DNA of 64,000 nt from JABFRJ01 sp031374735 (lineage in GTDB: Bacteria > Pseudomonadota > Alphaproteobacteria > Rhizobiales > Hyphomicrobiaceae), in the NCBI GenBank assembly GCA_031374735.1, contig JANMGQ010000060.1:22309-86308 (forward strand), written 5' to 3'. Each line of letters starts with the position of its first letter. The stretch's first letter is position 1. The notes under the pieces are model-generated. The model was not told the origin of the DNA. It ran no database searches and saw only the letters and a list, made by a program, of their open reading frames with translations. The position numbers were made by a program, and so were the translations under genes. Shown here in pieces: positions 1 through 9,024 of this stretch.

Positions 1-938
1 GACCGGTTCACCCGCGGATCGAGCAAGCCGTAGAGCACATCGACGATCAGGTTGATGATCACGAAGGACATCGCCAACACCAGAATGGCGCCTTGAGCCA
101 GTGGCATATCGCTCGCAAGGATAGCGCCGACAGCCAGACGGCCGACGCCGGGCCACGAGTAGATGCTCTCTGTCACGACAGCGCCGCCGAGCAGATATCC
201 CGCCTGCAATCCAACCAGCGTGACAATGGGAATGAGCGCATTACGTAGCGCATGTCGGATGATCACCGTCGGTTCGCGCAGCCCCTTGGCGCGCGCCGTG
301 CGCACGAAATCGGCCTTCAGCACATCGAGCACGGAAGCACGCGTCATGCGCGCAACGGGGCCAACAAAGATGAAGCCAAGCGTTAAAGCCGGCAGGATGA
401 TGTGGCTGAGGCCCTGCGCGGTCCACAGCGGTCCGCCGCGTCCGAGGAAGGGCAGCAGCTGCCATTTGTAGCCAAGATACTGCAACAACAGCAGTCCGAT
501 GAAAAATACCGGCATCGACACACCGGCCACCGACAGCGCCATCACACCGCGGTCGATGATGCCCCTGTGGTTGATGGCGGCGATTGTGCCCATGGCAATG
601 CCGGTCGGCACCGCCCACACAAGGCACGCGAACATCAGCTCAGCCGTGGCTCCGACGGCGGAGGCGAGTTCCGTAGCAACCGACGTGTTGTTGATCATCG
701 ACTTGCCGAGGTCGCCGTGCGCGATGCGCACCACATAGCGCCAGAACTGCACGTACGCCGGCTGATCAAGCCCCATTTCAACGCGGATACGATCGACCAC
801 ATCGGCCGTCGCCGATGGGCCTGCGATCACCTGCGCGGGATCACCGGGGGCAAGCTTGATCAGCAGAAAGCCGAAGATCAGCACCCCGCATAGAACGGGG
901 ATCGCGAGCAAAAGGCGATATGCAACTTGCTGCCCCAT
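1..938 (-). CDS. ABC transporter permease, DppB class (3' end outside window)
   Basis: Inner-membrane permease of a peptide/nickel-class (DppB/OppB) ABC importer. The start is ATG 938, behind a clear Shine-Dalgarno GGGAGG with 6 nt spacing. The frame stays open for 312 codons to the window edge, so truncation is by the window. An N-terminal helix is followed by KLAPGDPAQ, several membrane segments and the cytoplasmic EAA loop (RTARAKGLREPTV) that docks on the ATPase. The last visible residues, YGLLDPRVNR, resemble the normal family C-terminus, so little is missing. It lies 158 bp downstream of a deacetylase and a complete dppBC-dppDF set on the same strand, so it belongs to a second transporter whose other subunits should lie to the left. 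Substrate unknown. Confidence 0.9.
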   Translation of the reverse strand, partial: MGQQVAYRLLLAIPVLCGVLIFGFLLIKLAPGDPAQVIAGPSATADVVDRIRVEMGLDQPAYVQFWRYVVRIAHGDLGKSMINNTSVATELASAVGATAELMFACLVWAVPTGIAMGTIAAINHRGIIDRGVMALSVAGVSMPVFFIGLLLLQYLGYKWQLLPFLGRGGPLWTAQGLSHIILPALTLGFIFVGPVARMTRASVLDVLKADFVRTARAKGLREPTVIIRHALRNALIPIVTLVGLQAGYLLGGAVVTESIYSWPGVGRLAVGAILASDMPLAQGAILVLAMSFVIINLIVDVLYGLLDPRVNR

Positions 939-1096
939 GCGACGCCTCCCCTACGTGAAACCCACCTCAAGTTAGGCACAGCCCGGCAGAAAGGCGAGCG
1001 GCAAATTTCATCGTTCCGTGGTGAAAAACTATACCGATGGACGCTCTGGGGGCACATGGACACTGCTGCTCAAAGGCTTGGCAACGGCGCGCAGCG

Positions 1097-1900
1097 TCAA
1101 GTCTGCCGATGATGGTGATCCGCGATCGCCGCGCCGGTCGTCACCCACGTGGAGGCATCGGCCCGCATGCGACTGAGCAGTGCATCCAGCACTCGCAGCT
1201 GGGCCGGCCGCCCCGCGATCCAATCATGCAGGGTCAGAACGAAAAGCCCGCCGCGCTCGGCCGTTGCTTCGTAGTCGAAGATCCACTCGGCCAGAACCTG
1301 ATCGGGGCCTGTCGGCGGCCAGCGGTCTGCGAGCCCTGTCAGCTTGAAACGGGCCGTGTCCTCGCGGGCCCAGGAAATCGGCAACTCAGTGACGCCGTCG
1401 ACGCAATAGGGCCAATCCATGCCCGCGAGCGAGCTGTCATAGAGACGAAGGCGTTGAAGCTCCTTGAGCATATGGCGGGTCATTTCCCAGCCGGGCGCGC
1501 GAAACCCACGTGGCAGCTGACCGGTCTGGTCTCGGAAGATCTGGATCGACCGTTCCAGAGCCGCGGTGAATTCATCATCCGAAATGTCCCGCACTGCCTC
1601 ATGTGCATAGCCGTGCAGCGCAACCTCATGCCCTACCGGGAGCAGCGAAGGCAGCAGCGTTGGCGTGCGTTCGGCAACGAGAGCCGGCACGAAGAAGGTC
1701 GCCGACGTCTCGTGTCGCGCCAGCACCTCTTGGATCGCCTTCAAGCCGTGACGCAGGCCATGCTGGCGTTGCTCAAGCTCTGCGATGAAATGAAGTTCAG
1801 GTTCCGCGCGGGTGCGCCACAGCAGCGGTGTATCCGCATCGACATCGATCGAGATCATGACAGCCGCAGTCTTGCCATCCGGCCAGCTGTACGTCGTCAT
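1097..1900 (-). CDS. Polysaccharide deacetylase family protein (NodB-like fold)
   Basis: A 267-residue metal-dependent amide hydrolase of the NodB/PuuE superfamily. Visible motifs are the acidic SIDVDAD near residues 17-23, the metal pair HGYAH at 96-100, RAPGWE near 143 and a C-terminal LHDW. There is no signal peptide, so it is cytoplasmic. This argues against a peptidoglycan or chitin substrate and favours the allantoinase-like (PuuE) branch that opens small cyclic amides. Its start lies 7 bp after the stop of the fused ATPase gene, so it is co-transcribed with the importer dppBC-dppDF and probably acts on the imported solute. Exact substrate is inference only. Confidence 0.8.
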   Translation of the reverse strand: MTTYSWPDGKTAAVMISIDVDADTPLLWRTRAEPELHFIAELEQRQHGLRHGLKAIQEVLARHETSATFFVPALVAERTPTLLPSLLPVGHEVALHGYAHEAVRDISDDEFTAALERSIQIFRDQTGQLPRGFRAPGWEMTRHMLKELQRLRLYDSSLAGMDWPYCVDGVTELPISWAREDTARFKLTGLADRWPPTGPDQVLAEWIFDYEATAERGGLFVLTLHDWIAGRPAQLRVLDALLSRMRADASTWVTTGAAIADHHHRQT

Positions 1901-1906
1901 GACCGG

Positions 1907-3766
1907 TCACTCCTGCATGCTGAGCGCGAAGTTCGCGACGCCGTCCACGCGCGGCACGGCGGCGACGAGCTTACGCGTATAGGGGTGCTGCGGGCGTAGA
2001 ATAACATCCTCGACCGGGCCGATTTCGACGATCTCGCCCTCGCGCATGACGGCGATCCGATCGCACAGGTGCGCGACGACCGAGATATCGTGCGAGATGA
2101 AGAGGTAGGCGACGCCGAGCCGGTCCCGCAGGTCTGCCAGCAAATTGATGATCGCGGCCTGCACTGAGACATCGAGTGCGGAAACGGGCTCGTCGCATAC
2201 GATGAAGCGTGGCTCGGTTGCGAGCGCCAGCGCAATGCCGACGCGCTGCTTTTCGCCGCCGCTCATTTGATGCGCATAGCGATCCTTGTAGTGCTCGGGC
2301 AAGCGGACGAGATCGAGCAACGCGCTCACTCGGGCGGACACATCCCCGGCGGACGCCAAGCCGAATCGGATCAAGGGGCGACTGAGCAGTTCGCCGACCG
2401 TTTTGCGCGGATTGAGCGAGGAATCGGGGTTCTGGAAAACGATCTGCGCCAGCCGACGCATCGCAACCAGCCCACCTTGTGGGAGGCGGGACACATCCTC
2501 GCCGGCAATGCGGATCACCCCCGCGTCCGGATTAATCAAGCGAAGGATCGTCCGTCCCAGTGTTGTCTTGCCCGAACCGGATTCGCCGACAAGGCCTAGC
2601 GCTTCGCCGGCCGCAATCGACAGCGAGATCCTGTTGACGGGTGCAATGCGGATGGGTTTGCGCTGCGGTCGCCAGGCCTCGAAGGCCCACGGCGTGTGCC
2701 CGATGGTGAAGGACTTGGTCAGGCCTTGCACAACGACAACTGGACCGGCTGACGGCTGTTGTGCGTTGCGGATGGTGGCAAGGCCATCGTCGTGGCTCGG
2801 CCACGGCGTGGCGGCAAGCGGTTCGGCGCGACCACACCGCACCGCTCGCTCGCCGACCTCCTGCAGCGATTGCGCCGCATCGCAAGCGGTCTGTGCAAAC
2901 GGGCAACGACTGGAAAACCGGCAGCCCGCAGGGGGCGCGCGCAAATCTGGCAAACGCCCTGGGATCGACGCCAGACGCGACTTGCGTTCGCCGAGGCGCG
3001 GGATCGCTGCAAGCAGCCCCTTGGAATAGGGGTGCGCGGGCTTGCTCAACAGCGCTTGCGTCGCGCCGCGTTCAACGATCTGCCCGGCGTAGAGCACGGC
3101 AGCCTCATCGGCGATGCGGCTGACAACACCGAGGTTGTGGCTGATGAAGAGCATCGTCAGGTTGCGCTCGGCGCGCAGGCGCTCAAGCAGTTCGAGAATC
3201 TGGGCCTCGATGGTGACGTCGAGGGCCGTGGTTGGTTCGTCGAGAATTAACAGTTCCGGTTCCGCGGCGAGTGCGCCGGCGATCAAGGCGCGCTGACGCA
3301 TACCGCCGGACAGCTGATGCGGATACGCTTGTGCCACGACATCAGGCTGGCGGATGCCGACTTCGTCGAGGAGTTCAATGGCGCGCGCCAGTGCGGCCTT
3401 GGGTGTAAGCCCGCGCTTATGGACCAGCCCCTCGCCCACTTGCTCGCCGATGCGCAGCGACGGATTGAGGACAGAAAACGGGTCCTGGAATACAAGGCCC
3501 ATGCGCGCGCCGCGGATGTCGCGCCGCTGCTCGGTCGACAGAGCCATCAGGTCCTGGCCGGCAAACAGGATGCGACCCGACGCGATGCGTGCCTCGGCTG
3601 GCAAAATCCCCATGGCCGCAAGCGCAACCGTGCTTTTGCCTGAGCCTGACTCGCCGACCAGCGCGAGCGTGGAGCCGCGCGCGACGTTGAACGACACCGA
3701 CGTCAAAGCTTCAATTTCGCCGCCGGGCGTCCGGTATCGGATGGTGAGGTCTTCGACGGTGAGCAT
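1907..3766 (-). CDS. Fused dipeptide-type ABC transporter ATPase (DppD-DppF)
   Basis: A 619-residue protein carrying two ABC ATPase domains in tandem. The first has Walker A GESGSGKS (about 38-45), signature LSGGMRQR and Walker B LLILDEPTTALDV, and ends with the oligopeptide-transporter C-terminal Cys motif (CRFSSRCPFA). The second has Walker A GESGSGKT, signature MSGGEKQR and FIVCDEPVSALDV. Fusion of DppD and DppF into one chain is common in alphaproteobacterial peptide/glutathione (GsiA-like) importers. I chose ATG 3766, two bases after the dppC stop, because the ABC domain begins at once (MLTVEDLTIRY); a longer upstream reading would only be antisense-like sequence. All catalytic motifs look intact. 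Confidence 0.92.
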   Translation of the reverse strand: MLTVEDLTIRYRTPGGEIEALTSVSFNVARGSTLALVGESGSGKSTVALAAMGILPAEARIASGRILFAGQDLMALSTEQRRDIRGARMGLVFQDPFSVLNPSLRIGEQVGEGLVHKRGLTPKAALARAIELLDEVGIRQPDVVAQAYPHQLSGGMRQRALIAGALAAEPELLILDEPTTALDVTIEAQILELLERLRAERNLTMLFISHNLGVVSRIADEAAVLYAGQIVERGATQALLSKPAHPYSKGLLAAIPRLGERKSRLASIPGRLPDLRAPPAGCRFSSRCPFAQTACDAAQSLQEVGERAVRCGRAEPLAATPWPSHDDGLATIRNAQQPSAGPVVVVQGLTKSFTIGHTPWAFEAWRPQRKPIRIAPVNRISLSIAAGEALGLVGESGSGKTTLGRTILRLINPDAGVIRIAGEDVSRLPQGGLVAMRRLAQIVFQNPDSSLNPRKTVGELLSRPLIRFGLASAGDVSARVSALLDLVRLPEHYKDRYAHQMSGGEKQRVGIALALATEPRFIVCDEPVSALDVSVQAAIINLLADLRDRLGVAYLFISHDISVVAHLCDRIAVMREGEIVEIGPVEDVILRPQHPYTRKLVAAVPRVDGVANFALSMQE

Positions 3767-3768
3767 GA

Positions 3769-4623
3769 CTATTTGCCCACCCGCGCTTTGAGCCGCGGGT
3801 CGAGCCGCTCCCGCGCGCCATCCCCGATGAGATTGATGCCAATCACCAGCAGGCACATGGCAGCCCCCGGCGCCAAAGCCAGCCACGGCGCGCGATCCAG
3901 GAAGGATCGTGCTTCCGAGATCATCAATCCCCAATCGGAACTCGGCGGCTGCGCACCAAGGCCGAGAAAGCTCAATGCCGACCCGAGCAGGATGGCGTAG
4001 GTCACGCGCAGGCTCGCCTCGACGATCAGCGGTGGCCAGGCATTTGGGAGGATTTCGCGAAACAGGATGTAGGATGAGCTTTCAGCCCGCGCGCGGGCCG
4101 CCTGGATGAAATCCTCGCCCGCCAGCGTCAGCGTGACGGAGCGCGTCAAGCGGGCAATCGGTGGAATATAGACGAAGCCGACGGCAACGGCCGTTTTCCA
4201 GAGCGCGGGTGGCGTGACGGCCAACACCATCAGGCCGAGCATGATCGGGGGGATCGCCATCATCACATCGGCGAGACGCATCAGCCCTTCATCGAGCCAG
4301 CCGCGAAAGTATCCGGCAGCAAGGCCCATCGGCACGCCGATCGCGAGGCTGACGAGCGTCGCGCTGATGCCCATCGCCAACGAGAGCCGCCCGCCCATCA
4401 GTAGACGGCTCAACACGTCGCGGCCGTATTCGTCCGTGCCGAGCCAATAGGTCGCGTTCGGCGCGAGGAAGCGCGTCCGCATCGAGATCGTGTCCCAGGG
4501 ATGCGGTGCGATCCAGGGCGCGAGCAGGCTGAGAACCACGATCGCGCCAGTGATCGCGAGCCCAGCCTTGAGCTGCAGCGGCATGGGGCGTCGCGGTTCT
4601 GATTTGCCCACACTAACTGACAT
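3769..4623 (-). CDS. ABC transporter permease, DppC class
   Basis: A 284-residue second permease of the importer. It has an N-terminal helix, the DppC hallmark LGTDEYGRDVLSRLL, five or six membrane segments, an EAA loop (QAARARAESSSYILFREILP) and a C-terminal GDGARERLDPRLK. The start is ATG 4623, which overlaps the upstream dppB by 11 nt and implies translational coupling; the next gene follows after 2 nt. The longer open frame upstream of 4623 only mirrors dppB. No sign of damage. Confidence 0.92.
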   Translation of the reverse strand: MSVSVGKSEPRRPMPLQLKAGLAITGAIVVLSLLAPWIAPHPWDTISMRTRFLAPNATYWLGTDEYGRDVLSRLLMGGRLSLAMGISATLVSLAIGVPMGLAAGYFRGWLDEGLMRLADVMMAIPPIMLGLMVLAVTPPALWKTAVAVGFVYIPPIARLTRSVTLTLAGEDFIQAARARAESSSYILFREILPNAWPPLIVEASLRVTYAILLGSALSFLGLGAQPPSSDWGLMISEARSFLDRAPWLALAPGAAMCLLVIGINLIGDGARERLDPRLKARVGK

Positions 4624-5569
4624 GGCCGGAAAACCTGATCTTTGGGTTGAGCCATGCGTACAGGAGGTCAGCGATGAGATTGGCCAGCGCATAGATGGCC
4701 GCCACCACGAGTATGGCCGCTTGCAACGTCGGCAGGTCTCGGTTCTGGATTGAGAAGACCACCAAGCGTCCGAGACCTGGATAGGCGAAAACCGTTTCGA
4801 CAACGACAATCCCGCCCATGAGTCGGCCGAAATCCAACGCGAGCACGGTGATGGTCGGCAACAGCGCATTGCGCAGCGCGTGATGAAACACAACGACCCG
4901 CTCCGGCAGCCCTTTTGCGCGCGCCGCATTGACGTAGGGACTCTGCATCACCTCGATCATGCTCGACCGCGTGAGGCGCGAGACATGCGCGAGATGGCCG
5001 AAGACCAGCGTGATCGTTGGCCCTATGAGATGCGAGAACCAGACCCACACACCCGCCGACATGGGCTCGTACCCCGACGCCGGAAGCCATCCGAGCCACG
5101 CCGCAAACACGATGATGACGATAATGGACCAGAAGAACTCCGGCACCGCGATGCCGAGGTAAGTCGCAATCGAGACACTGTGATCCAGCGCGCGGCCATG
5201 GCGCAGCGCTGCGACGATCCCAAGTCCGACCCCGATGAGAGCTATCAGGACGAAGGAAAAGCCGGTCAGCATGAGCGATCGGCTGACCGCCTCCCACAAC
5301 ATGGGTGCGATCGGCCGTTTCAGCAGTGGTGAGTCTCCGAGATCACCGGACAGAAACCCGGCGGCCCATCGCACGTATTGCTGCCAGATCGGATCGTTCA
5401 GCCCGAGCTTAAATTCGAGCGCCCTGACCTGATCGGGTGGCGCGAACGAGCCGAGGATGAGATAGGCGACATTGGCCGGCAGGAGCGCCGTGATTGAAAA
5501 GACAAGCATCGAGACAGCCACCAGCACGAGCACCACGAAGGCCAATCGTCTGAGGATGAAGGCTGTCAT
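4613..5569 (-). CDS. ABC transporter permease, DppB class
   Basis: A 318-residue permease that opens the minus-strand operon dppB-dppC-dppDF-deacetylase. It has an N-terminal helix (MTAFILRRLAFVVLVLVAV), a long periplasmic loop, and an EAA loop (NAARAKGLPERVVVFHHALR) before the last membrane segments. I chose ATG 5569 because the typical positively charged N-terminus and first helix begin there. No substrate-binding protein gene is present upstream: the next gene on this strand is ctpA, separated by a strong terminator, so the operon probably has its own promoter in 5570-5690 and borrows a binding protein encoded elsewhere. Confidence 0.92.
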   Translation of the reverse strand: MTAFILRRLAFVVLVLVAVSMLVFSITALLPANVAYLILGSFAPPDQVRALEFKLGLNDPIWQQYVRWAAGFLSGDLGDSPLLKRPIAPMLWEAVSRSLMLTGFSFVLIALIGVGLGIVAALRHGRALDHSVSIATYLGIAVPEFFWSIIVIIVFAAWLGWLPASGYEPMSAGVWVWFSHLIGPTITLVFGHLAHVSRLTRSSMIEVMQSPYVNAARAKGLPERVVVFHHALRNALLPTITVLALDFGRLMGGIVVVETVFAYPGLGRLVVFSIQNRDLPTLQAAILVVAAIYALANLIADLLYAWLNPKIRFSGHVS

Positions 5570-5690
5570 CGATGCTGTTTTCCCAGAGCAATCGGGTGAA
5601 CCGAAACATCCCACGTGGCGTGATCATGGAGTTTCGTCTGATATCTGTCCCGCGGATTCATCAAGATCCTGCGACCAACAAAATCCAGCA

Positions 5691-5724
5691 ACAAAAAAGC
5701 CGGACATCGAGTGATGTCCGGCTT
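5691..5724 (-). terminator. Rho-independent terminator of ctpA
   Basis: A perfect 12-bp stem (arms 5697-5708 and 5713-5724, AAGCCGGACATC) closes a 4-nt loop and is followed on the minus strand by a run of six T (5693-5698). It lies 17 bp after the ctpA stop and separates ctpA from the ABC importer operon. Confidence 0.9.
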
Positions 5725-5740
5725 GATGGGTCAGTTGCGA

Positions 5741-7114
5741 TTACGGCTTTTTCTCTTCCGACTTCTTGTCTTCGGGTGCTTCAACCCTCTTCGGCAGGTC
5801 GACCGTTTCGCCGCGCGCCAGCTTCAGGGCAATTTGAAGCTGAGTGTCCTTCTCGGGTTCGCGCGGCACATAGGCCGACGAGCCCGACTCTTCCTTCTTG
5901 TCTTTGTTGGCGTTCGGATCGTTGCGCAGGTGACCCTTCAGGCTGGCTTCGCCGCGCGGCTTCTCCGAAATCGACTTTGGCTTCAAGTCGTCTGGCAGTT
6001 CATTTTCGACCAGCATGTCGGGATCGATGCCCTTGGCCTGGATCGATTTGCCTGACGGCGTGTAGTACCGCGCGGTGGTCAGGCGGATGGCGCCGTTCTG
6101 GCCGAGCGGGATGATGGTCTGCACCGAACCCTTACCGAACGAGCGTGTGCCGATGATGGTCGCACGCTTGTGGTCCTGCAGAGCGCCGGCCACGATCTCA
6201 GATGCTGACGCCGAGCCGCCGTTGATCAACACGAAAACGGGTTTGCCGTCCGAGATGTCACCGGCACGTGCGTTGGCGCGCTGCATCTCCTCGGCATTGC
6301 GGCCCTTGGTGATGACGATGGCCCCCTTCTCGAGGAAATCGTCCGAGACCGCGATGGCCTGGTCCAGCAATCCGCCGGGGTTGTTGCGCAGGTCGATGAC
6401 AAAGCTCTTTACGGTCTTGCCTTCGGCCTTGAGCTTGTCCTTCAGCGCGCCAACTTCCTTCACGAGGCCCGAGTGGGTTTGTTCGTTGAAGGTGGTGATT
6501 TTGGCGTAGATGATGTCGCCTTCCAAACGCGCCTTGACCGGCTTGATCTGGATCTTGTCGCGCACCAGTTTCAGGTCGAAGGGCTCGTCCTTGCCCTTGC
6601 GCACAATGGTCAGCACGATCGGCGTGTTGACGAGGCCGCGCATTTTTTCGACAGCCTGATCGAGGGGCAGGCCCAGGATCGACTCGCCGTCGAGGTGCGT
6701 GATCAGGTCGTTAGATTGCACGCCAGCGCGTGAGGCGGGCGTATCATCGATCGGCGCGACAACCTTGATGACCTGCTGCTCGCTGGTCACTTCGATGCCG
6801 AGGCCGCCGAACTCGCCGCGCGTCTGAACCTGCATATCCTTGAAGGATTTCGGGTTCATGTAGGACGAGTGCGGGTCGAGGGAGGCGAGCATGCCGTTGA
6901 TGGCGCTCTCGATCAGTTGCGAGTCGGTGGGTTTGTCAACATACTCGTTGCGCACGCGCTCCAGCACGTCACCGAACAAATCCAGCTGGCGGTAGATCTC
7001 GTTGTTCGGTGTCGTTGCCGAGAACGTGCGCGAGACATTGAACATACTCGTTGCGGCAGCGACGCCCGCTACGCCAAGGAAACCCCAGAAGGCCAGATCT
7101 GATTTGCGGCTCAT
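5741..7114 (-). CDS. ctpA: S41 family C-terminal processing peptidase (CtpA)
   Basis: A 457-residue serine protease with an N-terminal membrane anchor/signal (about 8-25), a PDZ domain (about 95-170) and the S41 catalytic domain. The Ser is within GGSASASE (299-306) and the Lys within SFGKGS (328), the family dyad. Such proteases trim periplasmic proteins and cell-wall hydrolase partners. The last 60 residues are a charged Lys/Glu/Pro-rich tail. The start ATG 7114 has GGGAG upstream and begins just before the hydrophobic anchor. It lies 62 bp after an envC-like gene, the usual alphaproteobacterial order, and is closed by its own terminator. Confidence 0.94.
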   Translation of the reverse strand: MSRKSDLAFWGFLGVAGVAAATSMFNVSRTFSATTPNNEIYRQLDLFGDVLERVRNEYVDKPTDSQLIESAINGMLASLDPHSSYMNPKSFKDMQVQTRGEFGGLGIEVTSEQQVIKVVAPIDDTPASRAGVQSNDLITHLDGESILGLPLDQAVEKMRGLVNTPIVLTIVRKGKDEPFDLKLVRDKIQIKPVKARLEGDIIYAKITTFNEQTHSGLVKEVGALKDKLKAEGKTVKSFVIDLRNNPGGLLDQAIAVSDDFLEKGAIVITKGRNAEEMQRANARAGDISDGKPVFVLINGGSASASEIVAGALQDHKRATIIGTRSFGKGSVQTIIPLGQNGAIRLTTARYYTPSGKSIQAKGIDPDMLVENELPDDLKPKSISEKPRGEASLKGHLRNDPNANKDKKEESGSSAYVPREPEKDTQLQIALKLARGETVDLPKRVEAPEDKKSEEKKP

Positions 7115-7176
7115 GTGTTCACTCTCCCGGCTCGGCGTCTTCGGTAAGCTACAGTCAACGCGGACAGATTGTCCAC

Positions 7177-8706
7177 TCAACCGCGGGAAAATTGAGGCGG
7201 ATATCGCCTCAAATCCTCGGCATCGGCATTTCTTTTGGGCGGATCCATCCACCACGGGTCTGGATCAACCGGCTTTTGGTCCTTGCGGAACTCAACGTAG
7301 AGCACAGGTCCACCGCTTTGCAGGCGGCCTGGGACGTTCTTAGGCGCCGGCACCATGGTGCCTACCGGCTCGCCTGCCAGCAGGAACTGGCCAGTTGTAA
7401 CATCAAGCTGCGACAAATTCGCGAGCAGGATGTGGTGGCCGCCGCCCGCGTTGATGATCAGCACCTGACCATAAGTGCGGAACTCGCCCGCATACACCAC
7501 CCAGCCGTCAGCCGGGGAGGTCACCTGCGCGCCGTGCCGCGTCTCGATGGAAATGCCAAGCGCCGGCCCACGCGACGTGCGCTCGCCAAAACTGATCACA
7601 CGCCGGCCAGCTGCGGGCGCCGGCAACTTGCCCCTGGCGAGATGAAACGCCATGCGCGGCTCGATCGGCGCCTGAGCGCGAGGCGTCTGTCCACCGACGT
7701 CGAGCGTAACTGGCGGCGGGCGCGCCTCGGCCGGCTTGGGCGGGGTCAGCGCTGCTTGCTTGGTCGAGGGCGCCGGAGCCGGGGCCGACGGCTGACCTGT
7801 CGCGAGCTCAGGAACCTTTGGCTCGCTAGACTCGGGTGGCGGAACCGCGGACGGATTGGCTGACGGTGTCGCTCCCGGCTGAGCCAGGGCGCGCTCATAT
7901 TCGCCGAGGCGGGTTTTGTCGGCCACGCCTTTGTCGAGCTTGTCGGTTGCGGCAGCCAGATCGTCAATTTTTTCAGCAGTCTTGGCGATCTCCGCCGCAG
8001 CCCGTTGCAGGCGCGAGAATTCGCCCTGTTTGTCGGCTTCTGCTCGACGGCGCTGATCGATCAGGGCAGCGATCTGGACCCGTCTTTCAGCCAAACGCTG
8101 GCCGTCGGCGCGCTCTTTCTCGCTTTCAGCATCGGTCTTGGCACGCACTTCGGCCAAGGCTTTGAGTTGCCCCGAGAGCTCCGCCGCCTTCTGCTGCACC
8201 TCCGGATAGGCTTGCCCGAGCAGCTTCGAACTGCGGATCATCTCTAAGATGTCTTCGCGCCGTGTGATCATGACGGGCGGCGGGTTGCGGCCCATGCGCT
8301 GCATACTGGCGAGCAGCTTGGCAAGTTCGGCATAGCGCACTTCCAGTGACCCGCGGATCAGCGTTTCCTGGGCTTCGAGCTCGCCCTTGCGCTGGTCGAT
8401 GGCCGACAGGCGGGTCTCGGTGGCCTGGATGTCACGTGCGGTCGCTTGCAACTCCCGGTTCAACTCGTCGCGGCTCTGGCGCAATCGGACAAGTTCGGCC
8501 TGCACTTCGCCGGCTTTGCGGTCTTGCTCAGTGAGTGGCCGGTTGGGTGTCTGAGCCAGCGCCGGGGTGCTCAGCAACAAAGCGGTGACGGCCAAGGCGT
8601 ACGCGGAGTGCTGCCTCGAACGGGTGCGCAAGCAGGTCTGTTTGTGTGCGGCGTCCAATCCAATTGGCCCCAGCTTCCGAATCAACTGTGTGGCTAGTGT
8701 AGTCAC
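7177..8706 (-). CDS. EnvC-like murein hydrolase activator (degenerate LytM/M23 domain)
   Basis: A 509-residue exported protein. It has a signal peptide ending near ALA-QTPN, a long coiled coil (about 60-275, rich in Glu/Arg/Leu/Ala), a Pro/Ala-rich linker (about 280-350) and a C-terminal LytM/M23 domain. The domain is degenerate: where active M23 peptidases carry an HxH zinc motif this one reads GHHILLANLS. This is the state seen in EnvC, which activates amidases rather than cutting peptidoglycan itself. A role in daughter-cell separation is inferred. It is upstream of ctpA on the same strand, 62 bp apart, and divergent from the HIG1 gene. Confidence 0.88.
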   Translation of the reverse strand: MTTLATQLIRKLGPIGLDAAHKQTCLRTRSRQHSAYALAVTALLLSTPALAQTPNRPLTEQDRKAGEVQAELVRLRQSRDELNRELQATARDIQATETRLSAIDQRKGELEAQETLIRGSLEVRYAELAKLLASMQRMGRNPPPVMITRREDILEMIRSSKLLGQAYPEVQQKAAELSGQLKALAEVRAKTDAESEKERADGQRLAERRVQIAALIDQRRRAEADKQGEFSRLQRAAAEIAKTAEKIDDLAAATDKLDKGVADKTRLGEYERALAQPGATPSANPSAVPPPESSEPKVPELATGQPSAPAPAPSTKQAALTPPKPAEARPPPVTLDVGGQTPRAQAPIEPRMAFHLARGKLPAPAAGRRVISFGERTSRGPALGISIETRHGAQVTSPADGWVVYAGEFRTYGQVLIINAGGGHHILLANLSQLDVTTGQFLLAGEPVGTMVPAPKNVPGRLQSGGPVLYVEFRKDQKPVDPDPWWMDPPKRNADAEDLRRYPPQFSRG

Positions 8707-8816
8707 AACGGCCGAGACCGGGCATTAGAATTGTGGCACGACCACGGTTCAAGGCTTGAGCCTTTAGGTCATGGATCAAGATGGGCCAGGAATAAAACGG
8801 GCCAGAGGCACTGCGC

Positions 8817-9017
8817 ATGGCAACGACGTTCTTTCATCTGACGACATTGGCCGTCATCGCCGTGCTCGCTGTTCTCGGCATTGGTCTGTGGAATATGAGC
8901 CGTGAGGGCACGGCCAGCATGAGCCAGAAGCTTATGCGTTGGCGCGTCGGGCTACAGTTTCTCGCCATCATTGTGATCATGCTGGCTGTCTGGTTCAAAC
9001 GTTCGGCCACAGGCTGA
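8817..9017 (+). CDS. Twin-transmembrane HIG1-domain protein
   Basis: A 66-residue protein with two membrane helices (about 8-24 and 44-60) joined by a short cytoplasmic loop with the HIG1 signature SQKLMRWRVGLQ. Bacterial HIG1 proteins are small inner-membrane proteins related to mitochondrial respiratory-supercomplex factors; a link with cytochrome oxidase or bc1 is family knowledge, not shown here. It is the only plus-strand gene between two minus-strand neighbours. Confidence 0.85.
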   Translation: MATTFFHLTTLAVIAVLAVLGIGLWNMSREGTASMSQKLMRWRVGLQFLAIIVIMLAVWFKRSATG

Positions 9018-9024
9018 AGTCCGC

